Source: Sphingomonas_Q fennica_A
GTDB lineage: Bacteria > Pseudomonadota > Alphaproteobacteria > Sphingomonadales > Sphingomonadaceae
Direction: 5' to 3'
DNA: 64,000 bases
Assembly: GCA_036946415.1 (NCBI GenBank)
Contig: JAQIJD010000010.1
Location: 1-64,000, forward strand
Positions 1 through 7,565 of the stretch are shown in pieces (position 1 is the first letter of the stretch; every line of letters begins with the position of its first letter). The translations under genes were made by a program, and so were the position numbers. The notes under the pieces were generated by a model that ran no database searches, was not told the DNA's origin, and worked only from the letters and a program-made list of their open reading frames with translations.

Positions 1-597
1 CGAAGACCGACTGGATGAAGAACGGCGGCTTCAACAGCCCTCGGCCGACGAAGTAATCGAGCGTATAGAGGTGGCTTATGTCATAGCATTCGAACTCGAA
101 GCGCGTACCGCCCTTGATCCCGATCTCGGTGATGATCCACTCGATGTCGTCGAACGTGTTCTGGAAGATGAGGCCGCTGGTCGACCGCAAGAATTTCTGC
201 TCCCAGGCGAACTTCCAGTCCCGCTCCTTGTCGGCAAGCTCGCTGAGGTTGAAGTTGATCGACCCCATGTTGAGCGAGGCCATCTCGGGCTGAGCGCCAG
301 CGCGGCCCGGGCGCGTTCCGGGACCGGCACCCCCGGCCCGCCGCCCCCGGTCGAGATATTGATGACGGCGTCGGTCTCGCCCTTGATGCGCTGGAGGAAG
401 CGCTGGAACATCGCCGGATCGCCCGTCGCGCGCCCGTCTTCGGGATTGCGGGCGTGGAGGTGGATGATCGATGCGCCGGCCGCCGCCGCCGCGATCGATT
501 CCTCGGCGATCTGTTCGGGCGTGATCGGCAGATATGGCGACATCGAGGGGGTGTGCGCGCCGCCGGTGATCGCGCAGGTGATGATGACCTTGCTCAT
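1..597 (-). pseudogene. BKACE / DUF849 beta-keto acid cleavage enzyme, partial and frameshifted
   Basis: BKACE enzymes condense a beta-keto acid with acetyl-CoA, releasing acetoacetate and a new CoA ester. Reading leftward from ATG 597, the N-terminal half carries family hallmarks: HTPSMSP, the metal-binding HLHAR and the NISTGG loop. Near position 292 the frame is lost. Adding one base there (CTCAG to CTCCAG on the coding strand) restores a frame open to the window edge, with SLNMG-, GGTRFEFECYDI- and KPPFFIQSVF-like segments. An intact paralogue lies at 51694-52629. The gene start overlaps the stop of the short ORF upstream (ATGA). It is either a recent pseudogene or a sequence error; the 3' end is outside the window. 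Confidence 0.85.
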
Positions 598-858
598 GCG
601 CCCATCTCCTCCCGATCCGCGATCGGGGCGAAGGCCATCCCGCCGGTCTCGCCGGAACGGTCCGGGCGGATATGATCGGTGCCGCGCCGGATCGGGACAT
701 CGCCGGCGCGCGTCGGCACCCCGTTATGGATCAGGATGTCCGACGCGATCGGCGAGCGGCCGGCATTCTCCTCCCCCGTGACGGTCCGTCCCGCCGGGCG
801 GACGCGGGGGGTGCCCCGAGGCTTGCCGCCGTTCTAGCACTTCTGTGTCTGCCATCAT
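594..858 (-). pseudogene. Short unrecognised ORF upstream of BKACE, apparently frameshifted
   Basis: I do not recognise this product. A start (ATGATGGCA at 858, preceded by ACGAGG) reads a few codons. Removing one base near position 835, which otherwise creates a TAG, opens a frame of about 87 codons ending in TGA at 594-596. That stop overlaps the BKACE start as ATGA. Third codon positions in the restored frame are almost all G or C, as in real genes here. The end contains ILIHNGVPTRAGDVPIRRG and GETGGMAFAPIADREE. The coupled stop/start and codon use argue for a genuine co-transcribed small protein with a one-base insertion. It could also be a non-coding leader. Confidence 0.35.
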
Positions 859-867
859 GCCATCCTC

Positions 868-884
868 GTTACGATACGCCACGA
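868..884. promoter_or_regulatory. Candidate operator A (TTACGATACG-type)
   Basis: The sequence TTACGATACGCCACGA lies between the divergent small ORF/BKACE operon and the gene at 1032. It matches, almost base for base, sites before the receptor gene at 3494 and between the divergent genes at 7426 and 7566. The repeated occurrence only in promoter regions suggests a common regulator binding site. Confidence 0.45.
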
Positions 885-1031
885 ACCGTATATGGGCGAT
901 AGTGATAAGACAATGCTGCTTCTCGCCCGCCGCTGGAGAGCGGTGCCATTCGTGAGGGGATCTGCAAATCGCATGGCATCGTAGCTTGACGTAACAATAC
1001 GGCACGTTCAACAAGTCTGCCGGGAGGACAT
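885..1031. promoter_or_regulatory. Divergent promoter region
   Basis: This stretch separates the leftward small ORF/BKACE pair from the rightward operon starting at 1032. It is less GC-rich than the genes. A TTGACG hexamer at 986-991 could be a -35 element for the rightward operon, but no convincing -10 is spaced from it. GGGAGGA just before ATG 1032 is the ribosome binding site. Confidence 0.35.
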
Positions 1032-1904
1032 ATGCTGAAGGTCATGTGGTTCGTGCCGCCTGCGCTGCACAGGCTGGCGGAATGTGGGGGGCGGCTCGCG
1101 GCGGGGGCGGTGGATGCCGCGTCGACCGGTTCGTCCGACGAGCAGTTCGAGCGCTTGCAGCAGGGGCGCTGCGATGCCGTCGTGACGGCGATGGACAATG
1201 TCGTCATGTGGAACCGCCGCCCGGCCAGTGCCGGCTACTGGATCGCCGCGCAGATCGAGACGACCACCGCGATCAGCCTGGTCGCCGCCCCCGGGTTCGC
1301 GACGGTCGCCGATCTGCGCGGCGCGCGCCTGCTGGTTGATTCGGCGGTCAACGGCTTCGTCATCGCACTGCGTGCGCTGCTCGACGATGCCGGCATCGGC
1401 TTTGGCGACTGCGCGGTGATCGAGGCGGGCGGCGTCCGGGAGCGTTTCGCGGACCTGACGCGCGGCGAGGGCGACGCCAGCCTGCTCGGGCCGCCGTTCG
1501 TCGGCATGGCGGAGGCGCAGGGGCTGCGTCGCCTGGCCGATCTCGACAGCATGTTCCCCGGCTTCCCGGGGCAGGGCATCGTCGTCCGGCGGGATATCGG
1601 CGGCGAAACGCGCGCAAGGACGGTGGCGTGGCTCGCCGCGCTCGAGGCGGCGCGCGCGGACGCCCGTGCCGACGAGGCTCGCGCCGTCCGGGCCTTGCTG
1701 GCGGCCGGCATGGAGGCGCCCCTGGCCACCACGATGGCACGTACCGTGCCGGCCGGCCTGATCCCCGATCCCGCCGGCGTCGCTCTCATCGTGCGCCATC
1801 GCGCGCAACTGGGCCTGCCGGGCGGCGGGGACCGCTATGAGGAACTGGTCGATCCCGGCCTTCTCGTCGATGCGCTGGCGCAGGCGGCGATCGACCCTGC
1901 TTGA
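1032..1904 (+). CDS. Periplasmic-binding-fold protein without signal peptide (SBP-like or decarboxylase-like)
   Basis: A 290-residue protein resembling NMT1/SsuA-type substrate-binding domains: an early DAASTGSSDEQFERL segment, CDAVVTAMDN, and a middle FATVADLRGARLLVDSA that resembles the hinge of these folds. It starts MLKVMWFVPPALH and has no hydrophobic leader, so it is probably cytoplasmic. No ABC permease or ATPase gene is nearby. Some cytosolic catabolic enzymes, such as 4,5-dihydroxyphthalate decarboxylase, use this fold, so an enzymatic role is as plausible as solute binding. It heads a tight operon with the FAH protein (11 bases downstream) and the thioesterase. Fold assignment is moderate; function is inferred. 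Confidence 0.6.
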   Translation: MLKVMWFVPPALHRLAECGGRLAAGAVDAASTGSSDEQFERLQQGRCDAVVTAMDNVVMWNRRPASAGYWIAAQIETTTAISLVAAPGFATVADLRGARLLVDSAVNGFVIALRALLDDAGIGFGDCAVIEAGGVRERFADLTRGEGDASLLGPPFVGMAEAQGLRRLADLDSMFPGFPGQGIVVRRDIGGETRARTVAWLAALEAARADARADEARAVRALLAAGMEAPLATTMARTVPAGLIPDPAGVALIVRHRAQLGLPGGGDRYEELVDPGLLVDALAQAAIDPA

Positions 1905-1915
1905 CGGAGACGCGA

Positions 1916-2920
1916 ATGACCACCCGATATGCCCTTGCGACATTCTCCGTCGGCGGCGGGCCGAAACAGGCCGGCCTGGTGATCGACGGGCGTCTCGCGG
2001 CGCTGGACGACCTGATCGCGGACGGGGGGCCCGCCGCGCCCGGCATCGATCGCGGAGCGACGGTGCTGGGGCTGCTCGAGCGCTGGGATATCGCTTTGCC
2101 GACGCTGGACGGCATCGCCGCCGCCGCCGTCCCGCGGGACGGTCGGCCATGGTTCGCGCAGGAGGACGCGACCTTTCATGCCCCGGTCGATCTGCCACGG
2201 CAGATCTTCTGCACCGGGGCGAACTACCGCACGCATGTCGTCCACCTGACGATGGACATGCAGGTCGGCCCCGACGGCATCCAGGGCGACGATCTGCGCC
2301 GCTGGGCCGAAAAGATGATGGACGACCGGCTGGCGCACGGCGAACCCTATGTCTTCACCAAACCGGTCGCAACCGTCGCCGGCCCCGACGACGATCTCGT
2401 GCTGCCGGCGAATACGGCGATGCCGGATTGGGAACTGGAGCTTGCCGTCGTCATCGGCCGGGGCGGCCACGCCATATCCCGCGCGCAGGCGATGGAGCAT
2501 GTCGCCGGCTACGCGATCGTGAACGACGTCAGCGCGCGCGATCTGATCGCGCGCACCGACTACAAGATGCTCGGCACCGACTGGCTCCGCGCCAAGGGGC
2601 AGCGCGGCTTTCTCCCCTTCGGGCCCTATCTCGTGCCGGCGCGGCATGTGCCGGACCCGTATGACCTTCGGATCCGCCTCAGCGTCTCCGGCCAGCTCAT
2701 GCAGGACGAGACGACGGGCGACATGATGTTCGATATCGCGCGGCAGATCGAATATATCTCGCGCTATACGCCGCTGCTGCCGGGCGACCTGATCTGCACC
2801 GGATCGCCCGCGGGCAACGGCACGCACTATAATCGCTATCTTCGCGATGGCGACCTGATGGTAGGCGAGATCGACGGGCTCGGCGCACAGCGCGTCCGCT
2901 GTGTTGCCGCCGATGCCTGA
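1916..2920 (+). CDS. Fumarylacetoacetate hydrolase family protein
   Basis: A 334-residue FAH-fold protein. The family hydrolyses or decarboxylates oxo-acids from aromatic ring cleavage, with a divalent metal held by acidic residues. Visible signatures are FCTGANYRTHV near residue 100, DWELELAVVIGRGG near 180, the conserved DVSARD near 205, and TGSPAGNG near 300 in the C-terminal strand region. ATG 1916 is chosen over TTG 1901 because GGAGA sits five bases before it. The downstream thioesterase start overlaps its end. Substrate is unknown; context suggests a late step in degrading a ring-fission product. Confidence 0.85.
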   Translation: MTTRYALATFSVGGGPKQAGLVIDGRLAALDDLIADGGPAAPGIDRGATVLGLLERWDIALPTLDGIAAAAVPRDGRPWFAQEDATFHAPVDLPRQIFCTGANYRTHVVHLTMDMQVGPDGIQGDDLRRWAEKMMDDRLAHGEPYVFTKPVATVAGPDDDLVLPANTAMPDWELELAVVIGRGGHAISRAQAMEHVAGYAIVNDVSARDLIARTDYKMLGTDWLRAKGQRGFLPFGPYLVPARHVPDPYDLRIRLSVSGQLMQDETTGDMMFDIARQIEYISRYTPLLPGDLICTGSPAGNGTHYNRYLRDGDLMVGEIDGLGAQRVRCVAADA

Positions 2921-3374
2921 ACCGGTCGAGCCTGCGCGCGACAACGAGACGCGGCGGATCGTCGCGGAGGCGGTCGCCGCCGGTGCGCGCGATATTTCGC
3001 TCGCCAACACGCCGGCATTCGCGGCGCTGGCGACGATCCTCGTCGAAGGCGTGGCCGGCGACGTGCTGCTGTCCTTCGATCCGGGCCCTGCCTCCGTTCA
3101 GGGCAACGGCGTGGTCGGTGGCGGTACGCTGGCGAACATGCTGGATACGGCGATGGCGGTCGCGGTGCTGTCGGGGCTCGCGCCCGGCCAGAATTGCACG
3201 ACCGTATCGCTGACGGTGAACATGATGCGGCCGGTGGCGCCCGGCCGGGTGACGGTGCGCGCGGTCGTGGACCGGTTGGGCAAGCGCATCGCCTTCGCCC
3301 AGGCCCGGCTTCTCGACGGCGGGGGGCGCGTGGTCGCCACCGCCTCCTCGTCGCTGGCGGTGTTCCAGGGCTGA
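2913..3374 (+). CDS. PaaI-type hotdog-fold thioesterase
   Basis: About 153 residues in the hotdog acyl-CoA thioesterase family. The signature NGVVGGGTLANMLDTAMA (about residues 65-82) matches the family's helix segment with its GG...D arrangement, followed by TTVSLTVNMMRPVAPGRV, the central strand pair. Such enzymes hydrolyse aryl- or acyl-CoA intermediates and often accompany catabolic operons. ATG 2913 overlaps the end of the FAH gene, implying translational coupling; GTG 2901 is an alternative start. The specific CoA ester cannot be read from sequence. Confidence 0.85.
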   Translation: MPEPVEPARDNETRRIVAEAVAAGARDISLANTPAFAALATILVEGVAGDVLLSFDPGPASVQGNGVVGGGTLANMLDTAMAVAVLSGLAPGQNCTTVSLTVNMMRPVAPGRVTVRAVVDRLGKRIAFAQARLLDGGGRVVATASSSLAVFQG

Positions 3375-3426
3375 CGGCAGCCATCGCCCTCGATCGCTGC
3401 GAACGGCATCAACGCGATTGACATGG

Positions 3427-3446
3427 AAACGATGCGTATCGTAATC
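3427..3446. promoter_or_regulatory. Candidate operator B (ACGATGCGTATCGT)
   Basis: A 14-base near-palindrome ACGATGCGTATCGT at 3429-3442, with perfect ACGAT/ATCGT arms, lies about 50 bases before the TBDR start. Its reverse complement matches the elements near 870 and 7525. It is the most symmetric of the three copies and is placed for repression or activation of the receptor gene. Confidence 0.5.
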
Positions 3447-3493
3447 TTCCGATAGAAGCTGCGAGAAGCGGCATATCAGGAGGGGAGGGGGCG

Positions 3494-5977
3494 ATGCGGA
3501 TCCGCGCTTTGTTGAGATATTCGACCGCAATGGCGCTGGCGATCGGCGCCGCGCCGTCGCTGGCGGCCGGGCAAGACGGCCTCGCGGCCGTGCAGGGCAA
3601 TCCCAATTCGGCCGAGGCGACGAGCACCCAGCCGAATGACGTGATCGCGGACCAGGCGACCGGCACCTCCGGGCAGGACGCATCGGACACGGGGCTTGCG
3701 GACATCGTGGTGACGGCGCAGCGCCGCGCGGAGAATCTCCAGCGTGCCGCGATCGCGGTCACGGCCGTCACCGGCGACACGCTCGTCCGTGCCGGCGTGA
3801 CGGACACGCTGCAACTGACGCGCGTCGCGCCCGCCCTCCAGATCACCACGCTGGCCGGCTCCGCCACGCAATTCTACCTGCGTGGCGTCGGCAATTTCAC
3901 CAGCAATTCGCTCAGCGACGCCGCCGTCGCCGTCAACCTCGATGGGGTGACGATCGCCCGCAGCAGCGCGGTGCAGGGCTTCTTCTACGATCTGGAACGG
4001 ATCGAGGTGCTGAAAGGGCCGCAGGGCACGCTCTACGGCCGCAACGCGACCGGCGGCGCCATCAACATCATCACCGCCAAGCCGCGCGCGGGCGAACTCG
4101 GCGGCTATGCGACCGTCGAATACGGCAATTACGATCAGATCCGGGGCACCGCCGCGATCAACCTTCCGGCGGGCGACAATGGCGCGTTCCGGGTTTCCGG
4201 CTTCTGGTCCGATCGCGACGGCTTCTACACCGACGGAAGCGGCGACGAGGAGATACGCGCGCTGCGCGTGCAGGGGGCGGCGCAGCTGACGGACGCGTTC
4301 AAGCTGACGGTGGGCGGCGATGTCGCGCATGTCGGCGGCAAGGGGGCCGGTGTTTCCGTCCGAGGGCTCGATCGCGATGCCTATATCGGCGTCGCCGATC
4401 CGCGTGCCGGCGCACTCTACGAGGCGACCTTCGCGCCGCTGGCCGGCGATTTCCTGAACGCGTTGCCCGACACGCAATACCAGAACAACCTCTACTGGGG
4501 GATGTATGCCCAGGCCGACATGGATACGGCCATCGGAACGGTGACGCTGCTTCCCGCCTATCGCGACGCGACGATCCGTTTCCTGGGCTACGGCGGCAGC
4601 TTCGCCTTTCAGGACGAGTTGAAGGACGAACAGCTGTCGGCGGAAGTCCGCCTGGCTTCGAACGGCGGCGGCCCGCTCTCCTACATCCTCGGGGGATATT
4701 ATCTGGACGAGCGGATCGCCGAACGGGCCAATTTCAACCAGCAATATTTCGCGCCCTATGTCGACTTCGACAGCAGGACGAAAAGCTATGCGGGCTTCGC
4801 GCGGCTGACGCTCAAGGTCACCGACGCGCTTCGACTGGTCGGCGGGGCGCGCTATACGATCGACGACAAGAGCGCGTTGATGGATTCCTTCAACGTGGTC
4901 GTCATCTGTGCGCCGGTGCTGCCGCCGCCGGGCCAGTCGCGCTGCCCGAATACGCCGTCGTTGCCGGTGCAATTGCGGGTGCCGGGGTTCCTGCTCGATC
5001 CGGCGACCGGCAATCCGCTGCCCTTCCCGATCCGCTACGGGCCGGCTGCCGGCCCCGGCGGAACCTCGCTCGTGTCGACGACACGATCGACCATCACCCC
5101 ATCGCGGACGTTCAAGAAGCTCACCTACCGGCTCGGCTTCGAGGTCGATGTGGCACCGCAGTCCCTGCTCTACGGAACGTTCGAAACGGGCTTCAAGTCG
5201 GGCGGCTTCTTCGCCACGGTCGACAATCCGGTCTATGAGCCGGAGACGATCGATGCCTTCACGCTCGGCATGAAGAACCGCTTCCTCGACAATCGCCTCC
5301 AGCTCAACCTCGAGGCGTTCTGGTGGAACTACAAGGACCAGCAGGTCTCGCACTTCCGCACCAGCAGCGCTGGCGGCACGGAATTCATCACCGAGAATGT
5401 CGGCAAGTCGCGCATCCGGGGGTTCGAGGTCGAAGGTCGGGCGCGCGTCGCGCAGGGGACGACGCTGAACGCCACGGTCCAGTATCTCGACGCCAAATAC
5501 CAAAACTTCTTCTATCAGAATCCGGCGACGCTGGGCCCGCCCGTGACGGGCTGCGCGGTGACCGGCCCGGCGGCGGGCCAGTTCACGATCAATTGCAGCG
5601 GACGGCGCCCCTATAACGCCCCCGAATGGGCGCTGACCGGCGGCGTGGAACAGGTTTTCGAACTGGGCGGCGGCAGCCGCATCACCTTCAACGCCGATGG
5701 CCGCTATCAATCGAAGATCTATACCGGCTTCGAACAATTGCCGGCCGAATTGCAGAAAGGCTACTTCATCGGCGACGTGCAGGTGCAATATGAATTCGGC
5801 GAGCCGAGAATCTCCGTCGCCGGCTTCGTCAACAACGTGACGGACAAGAGCGCGGTGCAATTCGCGCAGCCGCATCCGCGCGCGGCGTTCAACCCGGTGA
5901 CGCAGACATCCGGTCTGATCACCGAGGCGCTGCGCCCGCCGCGGGTCTACGGCATCCGCGTCGGCTACAAATTCTGA
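3494..5977 (+). CDS. TonB-dependent outer-membrane receptor
   Basis: An 827-residue receptor that would import a ligand across the outer membrane using TonB energy. A signal peptide (residues 1-26, ending near SLAAGQD) is followed by a TonB-box-like ADIVVTAQRR near residue 73. The plug shows the characteristic EVLKGPQGTLYGRNATGG and AINIITAKPRAG near 170-205. A long beta-barrel ends in RPPRVYGIRVGYKF with the terminal Phe typical of barrel proteins. AGGAGGGGAGGG precedes ATG 3494. It belongs to the FecA/CirA-like class expanded in sphingomonads. It lies in line with the FAH/thioesterase operon but has its own upstream region containing operator B. Ligand unknown. Confidence 0.95.
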   Translation: MRIRALLRYSTAMALAIGAAPSLAAGQDGLAAVQGNPNSAEATSTQPNDVIADQATGTSGQDASDTGLADIVVTAQRRAENLQRAAIAVTAVTGDTLVRAGVTDTLQLTRVAPALQITTLAGSATQFYLRGVGNFTSNSLSDAAVAVNLDGVTIARSSAVQGFFYDLERIEVLKGPQGTLYGRNATGGAINIITAKPRAGELGGYATVEYGNYDQIRGTAAINLPAGDNGAFRVSGFWSDRDGFYTDGSGDEEIRALRVQGAAQLTDAFKLTVGGDVAHVGGKGAGVSVRGLDRDAYIGVADPRAGALYEATFAPLAGDFLNALPDTQYQNNLYWGMYAQADMDTAIGTVTLLPAYRDATIRFLGYGGSFAFQDELKDEQLSAEVRLASNGGGPLSYILGGYYLDERIAERANFNQQYFAPYVDFDSRTKSYAGFARLTLKVTDALRLVGGARYTIDDKSALMDSFNVVVICAPVLPPPGQSRCPNTPSLPVQLRVPGFLLDPATGNPLPFPIRYGPAAGPGGTSLVSTTRSTITPSRTFKKLTYRLGFEVDVAPQSLLYGTFETGFKSGGFFATVDNPVYEPETIDAFTLGMKNRFLDNRLQLNLEAFWWNYKDQQVSHFRTSSAGGTEFITENVGKSRIRGFEVEGRARVAQGTTLNATVQYLDAKYQNFFYQNPATLGPPVTGCAVTGPAAGQFTINCSGRRPYNAPEWALTGGVEQVFELGGGSRITFNADGRYQSKIYTGFEQLPAELQKGYFIGDVQVQYEFGEPRISVAGFVNNVTDKSAVQFAQPHPRAAFNPVTQTSGLITEALRPPRVYGIRVGYKF

Positions 5978-6009
5978 CGTCCGGCTCGGGGCGGCCGGGC
6001 GGAGGGGGA

Positions 6010-6043
6010 GGAGCATCGGCCGGGGGCGGCCGATGCTCCTTTC
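6010..6043 (+). terminator. Hairpin terminator after TBDR
   Basis: GGAGCATCGGCCG and CGGCCGATGCTCC form a perfect 13-base-pair stem with a four-base G loop, followed by TTTC. It lies 33 bases after the receptor stop codon and before the TetR gene. The T tract is short, as usual in GC-rich genomes. Confidence 0.7.
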
Positions 6044-6108
6044 GCGTCGGGCGCCCGCCCCGGCGGGTTCCGCTTGACCCCCCGGGGCGATCATTCCATG
6101 CCGGGCCG

Positions 6109-6759
6109 ATGGTGCAACCGGTCGCTCAGTTCGGAAAGGCGCGCAGCGCCGGCCGCCCGCGCAGCGAGGAAACCCGCAAGGCGATCTTGCGCACCACGCT
6201 CGAACTGCTGAAGCAGGAGTCGCTCCAGTCGATCACGATCGAGGCGATCGCCAAGAACGCCGGGGTCAGCAAGGCCACGATCTATCGCTGGTGGGATTCC
6301 AAGGCTCTGATCGCGATCGACGCCTTCATGGAACATCACCTGATCCACACGCCGATGCGCCGCGATCTGAAGCCCAGCGATGCGATCGCCCAGCATATGC
6401 GCGATCTTGCCGAGCAATATCGGGGGTTCGGCGGCCGGATCGTCGCGCAGATCCTCGCCGAAGGGCAATCGGACCCGGTGATCGCGCGCGAATTCCGGTC
6501 CCGCTTCCATTATGGCCGGCGCGCGGTCGTCCGCGAAGTTCTCGAAGAGTGGCGCCGCAGCGGCGAGATTTCGGAGCGGACGAACATCGAGGTGCTGATG
6601 GATGTCCTATACGGCCCCATCTACATGCGCCTCATGGTCGGTCATGCGCCGATCGATGCGAGGTTCGTGATCGATTACCAGCGTTACATCTTCCCCCTGC
6701 TTGGCGCCCCCGCCCCGGCCGACGTGATCGCCCCCGGCATTCCCGAAAAGGCCGACTGA
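6109..6759 (+). CDS. TetR family transcriptional regulator
   Basis: A 216-residue one-component regulator. The N-terminal DNA-binding domain is clear: GRPRSEETRKAILRTTLELL leads into a helix-turn-helix with ITIEAIAKNAGVSKATIYRWW at about residues 44-64. The C-terminal ligand domain matches the TetR_C class often found beside catabolic genes. It follows the receptor after a terminator, so it is transcribed separately, and it is convergent with the GntR gene seven bases away. It may control the neighbouring receptor or transport genes; no target is proven. Confidence 0.9.
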   Translation: MVQPVAQFGKARSAGRPRSEETRKAILRTTLELLKQESLQSITIEAIAKNAGVSKATIYRWWDSKALIAIDAFMEHHLIHTPMRRDLKPSDAIAQHMRDLAEQYRGFGGRIVAQILAEGQSDPVIAREFRSRFHYGRRAVVREVLEEWRRSGEISERTNIEVLMDVLYGPIYMRLMVGHAPIDARFVIDYQRYIFPLLGAPAPADVIAPGIPEKAD

Positions 6760-6766
6760 CGGCGGT

Positions 6767-7426
6767 TCAGCCGCCGCCGAACAGCCGGCCGCGGACCGAG
6801 TGGATATGGGCGCGCATGGCCTGCGCGGCGGCGACGGGATCGTGCGCCGCGATCGCCGCGACGAACGATCGGTGCTCGGCCGCGATGATCGCCCGTGGCG
6901 GCTGCTCCCCGAACACCGCCTGGAGGCGCGCGTCGATGCGGGCGCGCGCCTCGGCGCGCAAAACCTCGTAGAGCAGCAGCAGCATCGGATTGTGGCATGC
7001 CACGGCGACGGCATGATGCAGCCGGTCGTCCAGGCGCTTCCACTGATGGAAGGACGGCATGTCCGCCATGGCGGCGACATGGTTCTGGAGGCCTGTGACA
7101 TCGGCAGGGGTGGCGTGGATCGCGGCCTGCGCCGCCAGCATCGGCTCCAGCAGCGCGCGCGCCTCGAAGATGTCGCCGGCCCCGATCGCGCCCGACAGGT
7201 CTCCGCCGGCGCTGGCGAGACGCCGGCCGACGAAGGTGCCCTTGCCGACATGCCGCCAGATCGTGCCGTCCGCCTCGAGCCGCTTCAGCATGGTGCGCAG
7301 CCGGCTGCGCGTCACGCGCAATGTCTCGGCCAGGCGCGGTTCCGGCGGGAGGCGGTCGATCCCGGCCTCCTCCAGTTCGTCGACCAGCCGGCGCAGGCGC
7401 GCCACGTCTTCGTCGATCAACGGCAT
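6767..7426 (-). CDS. GntR/FadR family (FCD domain) transcriptional regulator
   Basis: About 219 residues from ATG 7426. A winged-helix domain (LPPEPRLAETLRVTRSRLRTMLKRL segments, residues 22-50) ends in GKGTFVG, followed by an all-helical FCD effector domain with ARALLEPMLAAQAA and DDRLHHAVAVACHNPML. FCD domains bind carboxylic acids through Asp/His residues and a metal. A TTG start at 7483 would add 19 residues; I prefer the ATG because homology-like sequence begins just after it. It is divergent from the dehydrogenase at 7566, with an operator-like site between, so it probably represses that operon and itself until its acid inducer appears. Confidence 0.88.
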   Translation of the reverse strand: MPLIDEDVARLRRLVDELEEAGIDRLPPEPRLAETLRVTRSRLRTMLKRLEADGTIWRHVGKGTFVGRRLASAGGDLSGAIGAGDIFEARALLEPMLAAQAAIHATPADVTGLQNHVAAMADMPSFHQWKRLDDRLHHAVAVACHNPMLLLLYEVLRAEARARIDARLQAVFGEQPPRAIIAAEHRSFVAAIAAHDPVAAAQAMRAHIHSVRGRLFGGG

Positions 7427-7518
7427 CGGGCGGGCTGACGGTTCATGCGCCCACCGTCGCACATAATCACGGCCACAATCCAATCAATCTTGTGATTGAC
7501 ACGTTTTCCGCCACGCAT

Positions 7519-7538
7519 ATGATGCGATACGTGTCGTC
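7519..7538. promoter_or_regulatory. Candidate operator C (GCGATACGTGTCGT)
   Basis: The element GCGATACGTGTCGT at 7524-7537 lies between the divergent GntR and ornithine-cyclodeaminase-like genes. It is related to the sites near 870 and 3435 (consensus about ACGATACGYRTCGT). Its position beside the GntR gene makes that protein the best candidate binder. Confidence 0.45.
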
Positions 7539-7565
7539 CCGTAATTCATGTGTTCTGGAGCGTCG

